From NCBI GenBank assembly GCA_033439685.1, contig JAUEDM010000001.1:6820001-6884000 (forward strand): a stretch of DNA of 64,000 nucleotides, in the 5' to 3' direction. The translations under genes and the position numbers were made by a program. The notes below the pieces were generated by a model. The model was not told the origin of the DNA and did no database searches. It was given only the letters and a program-made list of their open reading frames with translations. Below are positions 25,758 to 36,735 of this stretch, piece after piece (the stretch's first letter is position 1; every line of letters starts with the position of its first letter). The DNA is from Apodospora peruviana. Taxonomy: Eukaryota; Ascomycota; Sordariomycetes; Sordariales; Lasiosphaeriaceae.

Positions 25758-26108
25758 CGTAGCCAGTTTTTGCAATGACACTGGTTGATGCGATTTGTGG
25801 TTGTCGCAGAGATTGACTGTTGCTCGTGGTTCCGATGCGGAAAGGTTCAGAAGGGTCGATCGCGAGGCTGGGGACTTTTTTTTGGAAGTGCAGAACTGCA
25901 GTCTGGACGGTACCCGCGCCAGTCCTGTTTCAGATTAGTGCGATTGGTCCTTCCACTTGTGAGTGGCGGACAGCGGCCTCAAACTGCTGGATCCCGTCCC
26001 CAGTAACTGCAGCCACTGCACCTGGCCAACCTCACCAAGTGAACTTTCAAAAAAACAAAATAATCGTCAGAGATGATTAAAGACTTCAGATGATAAATTA
26101 GACTACCA
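25758..26108. promoter_or_regulatory. Bidirectional promoter region U2AF/ogg1
   Basis: 351 bp separate two divergent start codons. A T-run (25878-25886) and an A-rich stretch just before the ogg1 ATG are the only composition features. No clear TATA element is seen. Confidence 0.65.
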
Positions 26109-27423
26109 ATGGCCGCACAGAGAGTATCCTCCGGGTGGAGAAAGCTCCCGTTGAGTCTCACTGAGCTCTGCATTGACACAACGCTGCGTTGCGGGCAGTC
26201 GTTCAGGTGGCAGAATATCAACAACGAATGGTTTGTCTCTAATCCATCTTCCACAACAGACTTCTAATTTATGTTCCAGGCACTGCGTTCTCCAAGGCCG
26301 TATAATCTCGCTGAAACAGGACCATTCTTACCTTCACTACCGAGCTCTCTGGCCTTCAGTCCCTCTCAACTCAACATCCCCCACGCCCGTGCATAGTGAT
26401 GACCATGACGATGACGGCACGGCCTCGCTACTCCACAGCTACTTTGCTCTCTCACACTCCTTGGCTACCCTGTACAAGCAATGGGCAGCTTCCGATCCCA
26501 ATTTTGCCCGCCGTGCTCCGGCTTTCACGGGCATTCGTATTCTGGACCAAGACGCATGGGAAACGCTCATCGCCTTCATATGCAGTAGTAACAACAATAT
26601 CTCGCGTATCAGTCAGATGGTCCACAAACTCTGCATCCATTACGGCCCCTATATTGGAACTCTCCACGGTCAAGCCTTCCATGATTTCCCCAGCCCAGAG
26701 GCCCTGGCAGGGACCCGCGTCGAAGCCCATCTACGCGAGCTTGGCTTCGGATATCGGGCCAAGTACATTGCAGAAACTGCACGTATTGTGTCGACAGAGA
26801 AGCCATCAGACTGGCTACGCGGGCTGAGAAACCCCAAGTTCCCTGCGCCAGATGATGCACTCGGTGTCAAGAAGGAGCAGGTTGACGACGAGAAGAAGCC
26901 TATAACCTACAAAGCTGCCCATGAAGCACTTATGGAACTCTCTGGGGTGGGTCCCAAGGTCGCGGACTGCGTCTGCTTGATGGGCCTTGGCTGGGGCGAT
27001 GTCGTCCCTGTCGATACACATGTCTGGCAGATTGCCCAGCGTGACTACAGGTTAGGAAAAGGTGGCAGTGGCAAGACGCTCTCAAAAGCCATGTATGATG
27101 CAGTGGGCGACTATTTCCGGCAGCTATGGGGACCCCATGCGGGTTGGGCTCAGAGCGTTTTGTTTACCGCAAACCTGAAGTCTTTTGCCGGGCAAGCTTC
27201 CGGTGGGAAGACCGAGAGCCCAGGTCCAAAAGCTGCGGTGGTGAAGGTTCAGGAGGAGAGCAAGGAAACAGTCATTGCCGGCTCCGTCGCTCGGACGAAG
27301 AAGAGGAAAGCGGTAATGGCGGTAGTGGCGACGAAACTCGAGGGCGAGGACGAGGGTACCAAGAACGAAGTGACGCAGTCGACAACGTTTGTGCTCAGGC
27401 GAAGCAAGAGAAGAAAAGCATAA
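26109..27423 (+). CDS. ogg1: 8-oxoguanine DNA glycosylase OGG1 (HhH-GPD superfamily)
   Basis: Two exons, 26109-26230 and 26280-27423, give 421 residues. The 49-nt intron begins GTTTGT, has a TTCTAATT branch site and ends CCAG. It splits a Trp codon between residues conserved in the family. The N-terminus carries the family block LCIDTTLRCGQSFRW (residues 20-34). The asparagine-rich loop SSNNNISRI and the helix-hairpin-helix GVGPKVADC follow. The catalytic lysine is K267 and the conserved aspartate is D286 (in VPVDTHVW). The enzyme excises 8-oxoguanine opposite cytosine and cleaves the abasic site by beta-elimination. The C-terminal 70 residues are low complexity and end in a basic nuclear signal (RRSKRRKA). 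It is longer than the human enzyme mainly because of this tail and an insertion near residue 240. Confidence 0.96.
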
Positions 27424-27611
27424 AGTGGCTCAAGGCGTGTCACGAGGCGCAAAGTTTGAGTCGTGTTCTTCGAACCTTCACCTGTCGTCCCAGATTCCAG
27501 AGCAACCATTCTCTTAGATAATTTCGACACTTGACGGACTTTCTCTACACATCCTTTACGATACAAATCATTTACTCACCGCCATATATATTACCTACCT
27601 GCCCAAGTCAT

Positions 27612-28266
27612 ATGGCCGAGCAACGAGCAATAGTGCCCGTATCATCGAAGAAGAGTCGGTCCTCGCTCGCCATCGTCCTAGAGTCAACGACCGAAAAGCC
27701 ATCAATCACGATGGATGCCCGAAGCCCTGACAGCGAAAGGCCAACAACCTCAAGCCGGCTCCTTTCCCTACCAGAGGAGCTGATCCTCCACATCAACAAA
27801 TCTCAACATTAAGCAGAGACCAACTCCCTGGCTAAGACTTGTAAAAAGCTCTCGCGAATCCTCCACCACGAACTCTGGCGTGAAGACATCTCCACCGAAA
27901 CGTACGACTCGCTCATCTGGAGCGTCGACCACCACGATGACATATCCATTCTGACACGCGCGATTGAGGGGTATGGCTATCGATCGCACAGCTGCATGCG
28001 TGATGTACGAATCTCGGGGCCGCGAACCAATATCCGAGCGGCAGGTGCCAGTCAAACTCATCATCCACGCCTACTACTCGAAGAAATTGGATCACATGTT
28101 CTGCCTTCTTTCTCAATACCAGCTGGTTACCGAGTCATCCATGTGGTTAAGCTTTGGGGAATGTCACAGTCTGGCCTATAAGGCGCGCAACGGATGGCTC
28201 CGCCGTTACGTCTCCTCGTCATCAGACGCGGCCAGCACAAACAAAAAAAACGAATGGTCTATTTAA
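27612..28266 (+). pseudogene. Decayed F-box/ankyrin-repeat gene
   Basis: From the ATG at 27612 the frame reads an F-box start (SRLLSLPEELILHI) and is then cut by a TAA at 27810-27812. The same frame goes on with the rest of an F-box (NSLAKTCKKLSRILHHELW) and the link to an ankyrin region (SLIWSVDHHDDISILTRAI). The spacing between the two halves is that of an intact F-box, so the damage looks like a single nonsense change. Ankyrin-like similarity then moves to the +1 frame (IIHAYYSKKLDHMFCLLSQ, later SLAYKARNGWL), suggesting at least one frameshift near 27960-28010. Such proteins are substrate adaptors of SCF ubiquitin ligases and form large, fast-evolving families in fungi. An alternative is a short intact gene with unusual splicing; I found no suitable splice sites. 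Confidence 0.5.
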
Positions 28267-28703
28267 TCGTCTCACCACCTCCTGGAGATTCATCAACAAC
28301 AGGGAATAGCAGGGATTGGGCTAACTATCAATGATAAGGTCTCTGACCCAATTACCTAGTACGCGTTACATATAGCAGGCCCCAATAGCGAGCAATAGGG
28401 GGGGCAGAACACGCTCGCACGCAAAGTCGACATCAGTCAGGTGCGCGGCAGGAATAAACTGTGGTAGAGGAAAAGAACAGTAATTTCTACCGACGAATGT
28501 TGGTGTTTGGTCGAAGGACTAGAATACTTCAAATATACTTGAAACTTTCTGAGTGCTGTAATAAGAAAACAATGCCATGAATCTATTGTTCCCGCTGCCG
28601 ATGCTCATAGACGATTTCCACCAACCTGTTTTGCCTCAAACGGCCCGCCTGAGTCAACCCCAATTCAACCCAATCTGAATACTAACAGTAGTATGTAAGT
28701 GCT
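28267..28703. other. Intergenic stretch, nothing recognised
   Basis: Between the decayed F-box gene and the 3' end of the HECT_2 gene. It has a short G-run near 28399 and A/T-rich sequence from about 28500. No gene is seen. Confidence 0.55.
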
Positions 28704-30433
28704 TTACCTCGTCAAAACCCCCACTTTCCACTCCTTAAATGTCCGTTCCGCCGGGGGAAACAGCAGGTTACTGCCATCCAAGAGCTTTTCGATCCTACCG
28801 AGCGCTTCCGCAGGCAGGTTGATTTCCTGAGCATCGCAGGTGACGATCTCTAGCATGCGGTCGGCCTCTTCATGCGGAATCAGCCGGTATAGCAGCTTGA
28901 TCGCCGGGGTGCCTGCCTGTGCGGCTTTGACTTCGGCTGCGACTGCTGTAGGGGCAGCAGCTGAGCCAGACGACGAATACACGATGTTGCTATTTAACAC
29001 CCAAATGTGGACAACTGTGTCGTCGGTAGTGTTTGCTGCAGCACCCTTGGAAGTGGCGACAGTCCCCGAGATGGGCGTTAACAAAGATTTGGACGAGCCA
29101 GATCGAGATATCGTCGAGACCAGGGTGGCGGCAAGGCACTCCGAGATGCCAGGAGCGGCTCCGGAGGCTGATTTACATGATATCTGCCACTTTAGGAGCG
29201 TTACTGCGGCGGTTCTAAAGTTGAAAAATCCGATCTGGGAATGGCAAGAGGAGCAGAAAATATTCAGACTCTGGCTAGCCGGAATGTTCGAGCTCATGAG
29301 GTCTTCTCTATTCGTGGATCCACATTCATAAGCAGACCGGGAGAACTAGAAGCAAAGCATCGTGTCAGTGACTAACTGACTGACTAGAAACAGACTATGT
29401 GTTGTACTGTGATATTCTGGCCTAGCGCTAATATGTATGTTCCTTCCCATAATCGCGATATATTCTTGGCTTCTGAATGGCCGCTGAAAAGAGGAGGTTC
29501 AGCCTACTACCAAATCGCAAACAAACCATCGCCGGAGCGAGGTTCGCGAACAACCCGGTAGCCCCGTAAAACAAGAAAGACTTTCTTTTCATCTAGGGCA
29601 TTTGTATCGGTAACCATGTCATTAGGAGGCATGAAAGCCGACTTGGCTACCTTCTTGATGCCCTCCGTGTATAGTGCGTTACCCTCTCGGGAGAGGACGT
29701 GTAGAAGGTATCTCGGGGAGGTAAAGACAAAGTAAAACCCGGCACTTACCGTCACGGCAAAGCAATTAGACTCGGCGAAAAGAAGTGCTGTCAGGTCCAC
29801 GAACCCCACGCCTTCCTGTGCGGATATGATCGAGCTTGCTCCATACCCTCTGGCGGCAAGGCTGCTCTCGTCGGCCTTTTCCATATGGCCGTTTGATGGA
29901 GAGGTTGAAGAGGCTACGTGATCCCGCGCCGCGTGCGCATGAGAGTGGTCGTCTTTATTATCTGGTTTGTGACAGTGCCAAAACTCCATCATCTCAGCCC
30001 AGTTCTCACTAGGCAAGTCTTTCCAGACCGTGATGGCATCATTTTTGACAAGAACAGTCCCGCATCGCCTGCAGGAAACACCAGATCCGGTCTGTAGATC
30101 TGTAGCCGACCATGGACTCACCCGCCCATCTGTTGCTTCTCCCTGTCGGGATGCGAGAGGACTTGCAGGACTTGTTTGCTGCAGAGGCAGCCGCCACGAA
30201 AGGGCTGTGGCACCGGGCTTCTGGATAGGTAGAACGGCCCCACCAAGTGCTGCTTTTGCAGGCAGCTTCAGGGTTTCGATGTCTCCATGGTGCTGAAGCT
30301 GTACCTCTTCACCGTCGGCTGTGATGGTGACCCGTGTGGAGGTCTGACTGCTCGGCGAGCTCAGAGAGATGGCAAGAGAAATTTGGCGGATGTTTGGGAG
30401 CAGCTCGGCATAGATCAAGCTCTTTGGTTCCAT
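28704..30433 (-). CDS. HECT_2-domain protein, UBE3D / yeast Ipa1-like
   Basis: Best model: exons 30433-29750 and 29345-28704, 441 residues, with a 404-nt intron (donor ACG|GTAAGT, acceptor GCTTCTAG). Family signs are a first Cys pair (CRRCGTVLV), the LPSENWAEMMEFWHCH block and the GFVDL strand. The second Cys pair (CSSCHSQIGFF) follows in exon 2, and the protein ends in RTFKEWKVGVLTR, the terminal element of this family. Animal UBE3D binds E2 enzymes and acts in ubiquitination; yeast Ipa1 is needed for mRNA 3'-end processing. The first exon stays open past the donor for 80 more codons to a stop at 29507, so intron retention would give a different C-terminus lacking the second Cys pair. The exact donor is the least certain part. 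It is divergent from SF3B1. Confidence 0.85.
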
Positions 30434-31060
30434 CGCTCAGTGAAGTCTTGGAGGGGTCAAGGTGGAGAGGGCAAGATCAGGTTGGATGTGAGTTCCATTT
30501 CCCAAGTTCGATTGATTGCAAACCAATCGTGTTGGGGGAGAGAACTCACAAGGTGTGAATTGTGAAGGTTGGGAATTTAAGTGGAGTTTGAGACCATCGA
30601 GGTGAGCCCGAACTCGAACATGGAAGTCAGATTGACACCCGACACGAGAGAAGCACGGGAAGCTTCCGGATTTATTGCAGGGGCCAGCGTTAGCGCGTCA
30701 AATATCTGTAGTGGATCTGAGTCTAGAGTGCTTAGCTAAGACAGCCTGACAGCCAATCCATAAGCTGCCTCAGCGCGAACGCCACCTGGATTTCGCGGGC
30801 CTAGCGGCTTTTTGGTTGCTCAGGCCCCTGCTGCGGCTCAAAGTTACCCGCCAAAATTTCTAACGAAAAGACGTGCATCGTGCAACTCACCCATCTCTCA
30901 TTTTACGACACACGATCCTCCGTGCACGACACACCCGACAACCATCATCGAACGACGCGTTCTCGGACCATCAAGCATCACACGACGCGAGCCTGCCCGA
31001 ATTTTACACTGGCTCTCAATCATACTGTCATGACTTCAGCGAGAGTCCTAAGCCAACACC
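30434..31060. promoter_or_regulatory. Bidirectional promoter region HECT_2 gene/SF3B1
   Basis: 627 bp between divergent start codons. From about 30890 the plus strand becomes C- and A-rich (CACGAC/ACACAC-type), as expected for the SF3B1 leader. It also carries a short upstream ORF listed separately. Confidence 0.65.
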
Positions 31061-31074
31061 ATGTCGGACTCTGA
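31030..31074 (+). promoter_or_regulatory. Upstream ORF overlapping the SF3B1 start codon
   Basis: An ATG at 31030 opens a 14-residue frame that ends in TGA at 31072-31074. It overlaps the SF3B1 start codon (31061) in a different frame (+1). If the transcript starts upstream of it, ribosomes initiating here would bypass the main start. Confidence 0.5.
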
Positions 31075-34000
31075 TTTTGAGCAGATCAGGAAGGCCCAGG
31101 CGGAGCGCAACGCCCTCGCTGCTACAAAGAAGGGTTTGCATACCTTCGATCCCGCCAACCAGCGTGCCGACACCTCGACAAAAGCCAAGTTCGGTGAGGC
31201 CTGGGACACTCAGCTTTACGACCGCGACAATGGTGACAGGTTTGCCGGCTACCATACCAGCCTACCCGCCGCAGACGGCGATGATGATGAAATGGAGGAT
31301 GCCGACAGCGGCCGACGCCTGGTCGGCCAGTACACTGCAACTCGCTCGCAGATTGATGAGTTCGCGCACGGTAACGGCGTTGAAGAGGAGGATGTTCTAG
31401 CCGGTCGGGGCGAGGGAAGCAACCGCATCACAGATCGAGAGACCGACTACCAGAAGCGCCGATTTGATCGCGCTCTAACCCCGACACGAGTCGACCCTTT
31501 CGCTGCGAATCGTCAGTCAAGCGCCGCCGAAGATGGCGAGAGCTACCGCACGGTCATGGAGAGACGAGAGCTGGAGAGGGAAGAAGAGCGGGTACGGAGG
31601 GCTATCGAGAACAAGACCAAGGACGAGCCGATGGAGGATGCGAAGCCATTGCTGAAAGAAGGTGACAACAAGGAAAATGGAGAGGCCGGCTCGACCGGGG
31701 ACGTCACAGCGGGACGTAAGCGAAAGAAGAGATGGGACATTGCGACAGATGACGATCAAAAGGCCACTCCCGCACCAGAGCCAAAGAAGAGGTCCCGGTG
31801 GGATGAAGCACCTTCGGTTGCAGCTCCTGGCACTGAGGAGAAGAAGAAGTTGTCATCTCGATGGGACCAAGCTCCGTCCGCCACTCCCGTCGGCAATATC
31901 GGCCTTGCTACCCCTGTCCACCCGGCACACGGCGCCGTGCTACCCCCAACATTTGGCACCGATGCCTCTAGTCGATACATGCCACTCAGTGACGAGGAGC
32001 TCGATTTGATGCTTCCAGGCCCTGAGCAAGGGTACAAGATTCTCGAGTTCCCGCCTGGGTACGTGCCTGTGCGTGCTCCAGCACACAAGATGATGCAGGC
32101 TCCAACTCCAGCGACGGGCTTTATGATGCAAGATCCCGACAGCGGCCGGCTTGCAGGTCAACAAGTTCCAAAGGAGATATCCGGAGTCGGTGATCTACAG
32201 TTCTTCAAGGCCGCGGATATGGCTTATTTCGGCAAGCTTACTGATGGGGCAGATGAGGACAATCTGAGCGTTGAGGATCTGAAAGAACGGAAGATCATGC
32301 GACTTTTACTCAAAGTCAAGAACGGCACTCCTCCCATGAGGAAGACCGCTCTGAGACAGCTCACAGACAACGCCCGTAACTTAGGTGCTGGCCCCCTTTT
32401 CAACCAAATTCTCCCTCTTCTCATGGAGAAGACACTGGAAGATCAGGAACGCCATTTGCTGGTCAAAGTCATCGACCGCATTCTTTACAAGCTCGATGAC
32501 ATGGTCCGTCCATACGTACACAAAATTCTGGTCGTCATCGAGCCTCTGCTCATTGACCAAGACTACTACGCTCGTGTTGAGGGTCGCGAGATTATTTCGA
32601 ACCTCAGCAAAGCCGCCGGTCTTGCTACCATGATTAGCGTCATGCGGCCTGATATCGATCACGCAGACGAATACGTGAGGAATACCACCGCTAGAGCCTT
32701 CGCCGTCGTTGCGTCTGCTCTGGGCATCCCCGCCCTTCTTCCTTTCCTGCAAGCTGTGTGCCGCAGCAAGAAGTCATGGCAAGCTCGCCATACCGGTGTC
32801 AAGATTGTACAACAAATTCCCATTCTGATGGGTTGCGCAGTCTTACCACATCTCAAGCGCCTTGTCGATTGCATTGGTCCCAACCTAAACGATGAGCAGA
32901 CCAAGGTCCGGACAGTGACCAGTCTTGCGATCGCTGCCCTCGCCGAAGCGTCCAATCCCTATGGTATTGAGAGCTTCGACACCATTCTCAATCCTCTGTG
33001 GACAGGCGCCCGAAAGCAGCGTGGAAAAGGCCTCGCTGGATTCCTCAAAGCTGTCGGCTACATCATCCCGCTTATGGATGAAGATTATGCCAATTACTAT
33101 ACAAGTCAGATCATGGAGATTCTGCTGCGAGAGTTTGCATCCCCCGATGAGGAAATGAAGAAGGTGGTCCTAAAAGTTGTTTCTCAGTGTGCCGCCACTG
33201 ACGGTGTAACTGCTGGCTATCTTAAGGAGAAGGTTCTCGACGAGTTCTTCGCGAACTTCTGGGTGCGCCGCATGGCGCTCGATAAGCGCAATTACCGACA
33301 GGTTGTTGAGACAACGGTCGATATTGGTCAGAAGGTGGGCGTGAGCGAGATTCTGGAGAGAATCGTAGGCAACCTCAAAGACGAGAGCGAGGCGTACCGC
33401 AAGATGACAGTAGAAACAGTCGAAAAGATTGTCGCTTCCCTTGGTGCGGCCGACATCAATGACCGTCTTGAGGAACTATTGATCGATGGAATTTTGCACT
33501 CTTTCCAAGAACAGAGTGTCGAGGATATTATTATGCTCAACGGCTTCGGATCAGTGGTCAACGCACTCGGGACCCGATGCAAGCCCTACCTTCCCCAGAT
33601 TGCCAGCACCATACTCTGGCGCCTCAACAATAAGTCGGCTACGGTGCGACAGCAAGCAGCCGACCTGATATCTCGCATCGCAATGGTTATGAAGCAGTGC
33701 GGCGAGGACGGTCTGATGGGAAAGCTTGGAGTCGTCCTTTACGAATATCTTGGAGAGGAGTACCCCGAGGTTCTCGGTTCAATTCTGGGAGCTCTCCGGT
33801 CCATCGTCACTGTAGTGGGTATCAGCCAGATGCAGCCGCCGATCAAGGACCTTCTTCCACGTTTGACACCGATTCTCCGCAATCGACACGAGAAGGTGCA
33901 GGAGAATACGATCGACCTGGTGGGCCGCATCGCCGATCGAGGCCCGGAGAGCGTCAACGCTCGCGAGTGGATGCGCATCTGCTTCGAGTTGCTGGACATG

Positions 34001-34711
34001 CTCAAAGCTCACAAAAAGGGCATCCGACGAGCTGCCAACAACACGTTTGGCTTCATTGCGAAGGCTATTGGCCCTCAAGATGTTCTCGCCACGTTGCTCA
34101 ATAATCTCCGGGTCCAGGAACGCCAGTCTCGCGTCAACACAGCCGTTGCCATTGGCATCGTTGCTGAGACATGCGCACCGTTCACCGTCCTCCCGGCGTT
34201 GATGAACGAATACCGCGTGCCAGAGCTCAACGTCCAGAACGGCGTGCTCAAGTCTCTCTCTTTTCTCTTTGAATATATTGGCGAGATGGCGAAAGATTAC
34301 GTCTATGCAGTCACGCCGCTGCTCGAAGACGCTCTCATCGACCGCGACCAGGTGCATCGTCAGACAGCCGCTAGTGTCGTCAAGCACATCGCCTTGGGCG
34401 TAGTCGGGCTTGGCTGTGAGGACGCCATGGTACATCTGCTCAACCTGCTATACCCGAACCTGTTTGAGACAAGCCCGCACGTCATTGACCGCATTGTCGA
34501 GGCTATCGAGGCTATCCGGATGGCGGTTGGCCCTGGGCTGGTCCTCAACTATGTCTGGGCCGGCTTGTTCCACCCGGCTCGCAAGGTGCGCACACCGTAT
34601 TGGCGGCTTTATAACGATGCATATGTCCAGGCCGCGGATGCGATGGTGCCGTATTATCCGAACCTGGTTGAGAATGGAATTGACAGGAGCGAGCTGGCGA
34701 TTGTCCTTTGA
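31061..34711 (+). CDS. U2 snRNP SF3b subunit 1 (SF3B1/Hsh155/Prp10)
   Basis: One uninterrupted exon of 1216 residues. The N-terminal third is disordered and charged and carries three RWD motifs with tryptophans at W225, W247 and W268, the type of ligand bound by UHM domains such as that of U2AF. From about residue 400 the protein is a HEAT-repeat solenoid nearly collinear with other SF3B1 proteins (NGTPPMRKTALRQL, then GAGPLFNQILPLLM). The segment DEQTKVRT places the lysine equivalent to human K700 at K615. The C-terminus has FHPARKVR and ends SELAIVL. The family clamps the branch helix with the intron in U2 snRNP. It is shorter than the human protein mostly in the N-terminal region. No intron is present, which is striking for a gene this long beside intron-containing neighbours. 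Confidence 0.98.
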   Translation: MSDSDFEQIRKAQAERNALAATKKGLHTFDPANQRADTSTKAKFGEAWDTQLYDRDNGDRFAGYHTSLPAADGDDDEMEDADSGRRLVGQYTATRSQIDEFAHGNGVEEEDVLAGRGEGSNRITDRETDYQKRRFDRALTPTRVDPFAANRQSSAAEDGESYRTVMERRELEREEERVRRAIENKTKDEPMEDAKPLLKEGDNKENGEAGSTGDVTAGRKRKKRWDIATDDDQKATPAPEPKKRSRWDEAPSVAAPGTEEKKKLSSRWDQAPSATPVGNIGLATPVHPAHGAVLPPTFGTDASSRYMPLSDEELDLMLPGPEQGYKILEFPPGYVPVRAPAHKMMQAPTPATGFMMQDPDSGRLAGQQVPKEISGVGDLQFFKAADMAYFGKLTDGADEDNLSVEDLKERKIMRLLLKVKNGTPPMRKTALRQLTDNARNLGAGPLFNQILPLLMEKTLEDQERHLLVKVIDRILYKLDDMVRPYVHKILVVIEPLLIDQDYYARVEGREIISNLSKAAGLATMISVMRPDIDHADEYVRNTTARAFAVVASALGIPALLPFLQAVCRSKKSWQARHTGVKIVQQIPILMGCAVLPHLKRLVDCIGPNLNDEQTKVRTVTSLAIAALAEASNPYGIESFDTILNPLWTGARKQRGKGLAGFLKAVGYIIPLMDEDYANYYTSQIMEILLREFASPDEEMKKVVLKVVSQCAATDGVTAGYLKEKVLDEFFANFWVRRMALDKRNYRQVVETTVDIGQKVGVSEILERIVGNLKDESEAYRKMTVETVEKIVASLGAADINDRLEELLIDGILHSFQEQSVEDIIMLNGFGSVVNALGTRCKPYLPQIASTILWRLNNKSATVRQQAADLISRIAMVMKQCGEDGLMGKLGVVLYEYLGEEYPEVLGSILGALRSIVTVVGISQMQPPIKDLLPRLTPILRNRHEKVQENTIDLVGRIADRGPESVNAREWMRICFELLDMLKAHKKGIRRAANNTFGFIAKAIGPQDVLATLLNNLRVQERQSRVNTAVAIGIVAETCAPFTVLPALMNEYRVPELNVQNGVLKSLSFLFEYIGEMAKDYVYAVTPLLEDALIDRDQVHRQTAASVVKHIALGVVGLGCEDAMVHLLNLLYPNLFETSPHVIDRIVEAIEAIRMAVGPGLVLNYVWAGLFHPARKVRTPYWRLYNDAYVQAADAMVPYYPNLVENGIDRSELAIVL

Positions 34712-36351
34712 GTGGGTTTGGCTTGCTGCTGGGAAGTCTGTTTGTCTTTTGTTTTCATTTACGAAGTTTGGGTAGGTTTTCTGTTTTCGTTCCGAAGAAG
34801 TTTCTCTTGAGGTTTTGACTTTATTTGGTTGGTGGGCGACTGAGGCAATCCTGTTTTATAATTTCTTCCTTTTAGCTGGATCAAGTTTTCATTCGGGCTG
34901 CGAAGTTAGATGACAAGATATATCAAGTTGCTGGTGTGGACGAACAGTGTGGTGAAACCTGTTCGCGTGTATGTTCTTAGATCATGAGGGTGGAAGAGAG
35001 ATGCTGGATGCTCTCGAAATAAATATGAATGGCTCGACGAGGCCTACCTTATCGCCTATTTGTCACTCTGGCTTCCGATCTCGCTTGCTGAATGGAAATC
35101 ACCGTCGGTTGGTCGGTATCGGTTGACTTTTTGAGTGTTTACACACTAAACACGTCTGATGTTGAATTCAAAGAGTAGTTCTCTTGTATTAAAGATATAA
35201 TCAGTCAGGTCCTTGCAAGCTAACCGTCAGCGATGGCGGTGTCGGTCTTGCTCGGATCTTGCTACCATGGTCTCTAACAGGCTACTTCCGAATGTTACCC
35301 GGAGCCTGTTGTCTGTCCATCCGTCAGTCTCACCATCATTGCTAAATTGATACCGCTCTGTCTTAAGGTTCTATCTTGGGGCTATTTACTCTGTTGGCTT
35401 GCTTTCCTACCGAGATGGGGGATGGTAGACGAATTGTTTGCCCCTCGTTCACGATTGTTAGGATGATGATATGTTCTTAACTAGAATTACTCACTTGTAA
35501 CAGCAAAAGCCGGATACCTTGTTATCTCTAACCATATCTGCCTATTCTGCAGCAGGCGTAGTTGTCATCCAGTAACAGGAGTTTGAAGGAAGGACGGCAG
35601 GGGTAGAACGAACTTTTCAGTTATGATAAGAACTCTGTATATACTCTATAGGGTTAAAGCATGGTAGGCTGGTGTCATACTTGGGTAGCAATTGGAACGC
35701 TGAGCGTACTGACTGGTGTGGAATCGGAACCAGGAGAGTACAGTCCTCGCATGTACTACTCACATCCATACAACATTTGGTAAGGTATATCTGTCGTTAG
35801 ATGGACTTCAGGCAGTGTCGGCTGAGATTTAGAATTTGCTGGACCGTTAGCTTAGGTAGGTTGTAACCGCAAGAAGGCAGTACCTTCACCCAGACCAAAG
35901 CATGCTGATTATGTTGGAAGCTCAGACCCCGGAAATAGTATAGTGTCTAGATCGTTAGGTGTTTACGTTTCCTACGGCTTTACTTTCTTATTAAGAAAAC
36001 CGGTTATCCGTGCACTTGAGAAACTCCTCTAAGCAGCGGAATCTTACCCAGTTCTACGGCTGCTTCCTGTAACAGCAAAACCAAAGAGGGGCAGAGAAGC
36101 AAGGGGCATCAGCTTCCTACCAGAGTGAAGCTTTACAAAAACTCACACAACAAGAAGGCCTCTCGGTAGCATGGTGGACCGGACACAACATACTGAAACT
36201 GATGTTCTCAAACCGAGCCAACTACGATACCTCGACGATGATCTGCCCGACTCCCCGGCGCGGTCGGGATATATTGCCTGGCTGGGCCAGCAACACCAAT
36301 ACCAACAACGGCCCAACCTCTTCGTGAAATACCGGCATACGTATCCGCCTT

Positions 36352-36368
36352 GCTGCTGCTGCTGCTGG
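36352..36368. repeat. (TGC)5 trinucleotide repeat
   Basis: A short perfect trinucleotide run in non-coding DNA. Confidence 0.9.
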
Positions 36369-36703
36369 TAGATGTGAGCTTACCTCTTTCGGAGTGGCAA
36401 AAGGACGAAAAGGAAGGAGAGTTCTTAACAGTTAAACAGTTACTTAAACTCGGCAAGACAAGAGAGACACCATCTGTAGTCCGTACTTGGCACCTACCTG
36501 TATGTATTTACAGCGTTTCCTAACGTACATACAGGAGCGTCGGGAGATGGGGACGAGCCACGGTCACACACATAGAGGATAAACGGCCTGCAGGAAGAAG
36601 ATATGTGTGTGACCAATGCAAGCTGTGAATGGAGGAAAACAGAGCATGGGAGCAAGAAGAGGGGGCAGAAAAAGGGGAGAGAAAAGAGGAGTAGGTACCT
36701 ACC

Positions 36704-36735
36704 GCGAGAGAGAGAGAGAGTGTGTGTGTGTGTGG
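36704..36735. repeat. Compound (GA)n(TG)n microsatellite
   Basis: About seven GA units run straight into seven TG units. It lies just after the palindrome GTAGGTACCTAC. Confidence 0.95.
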
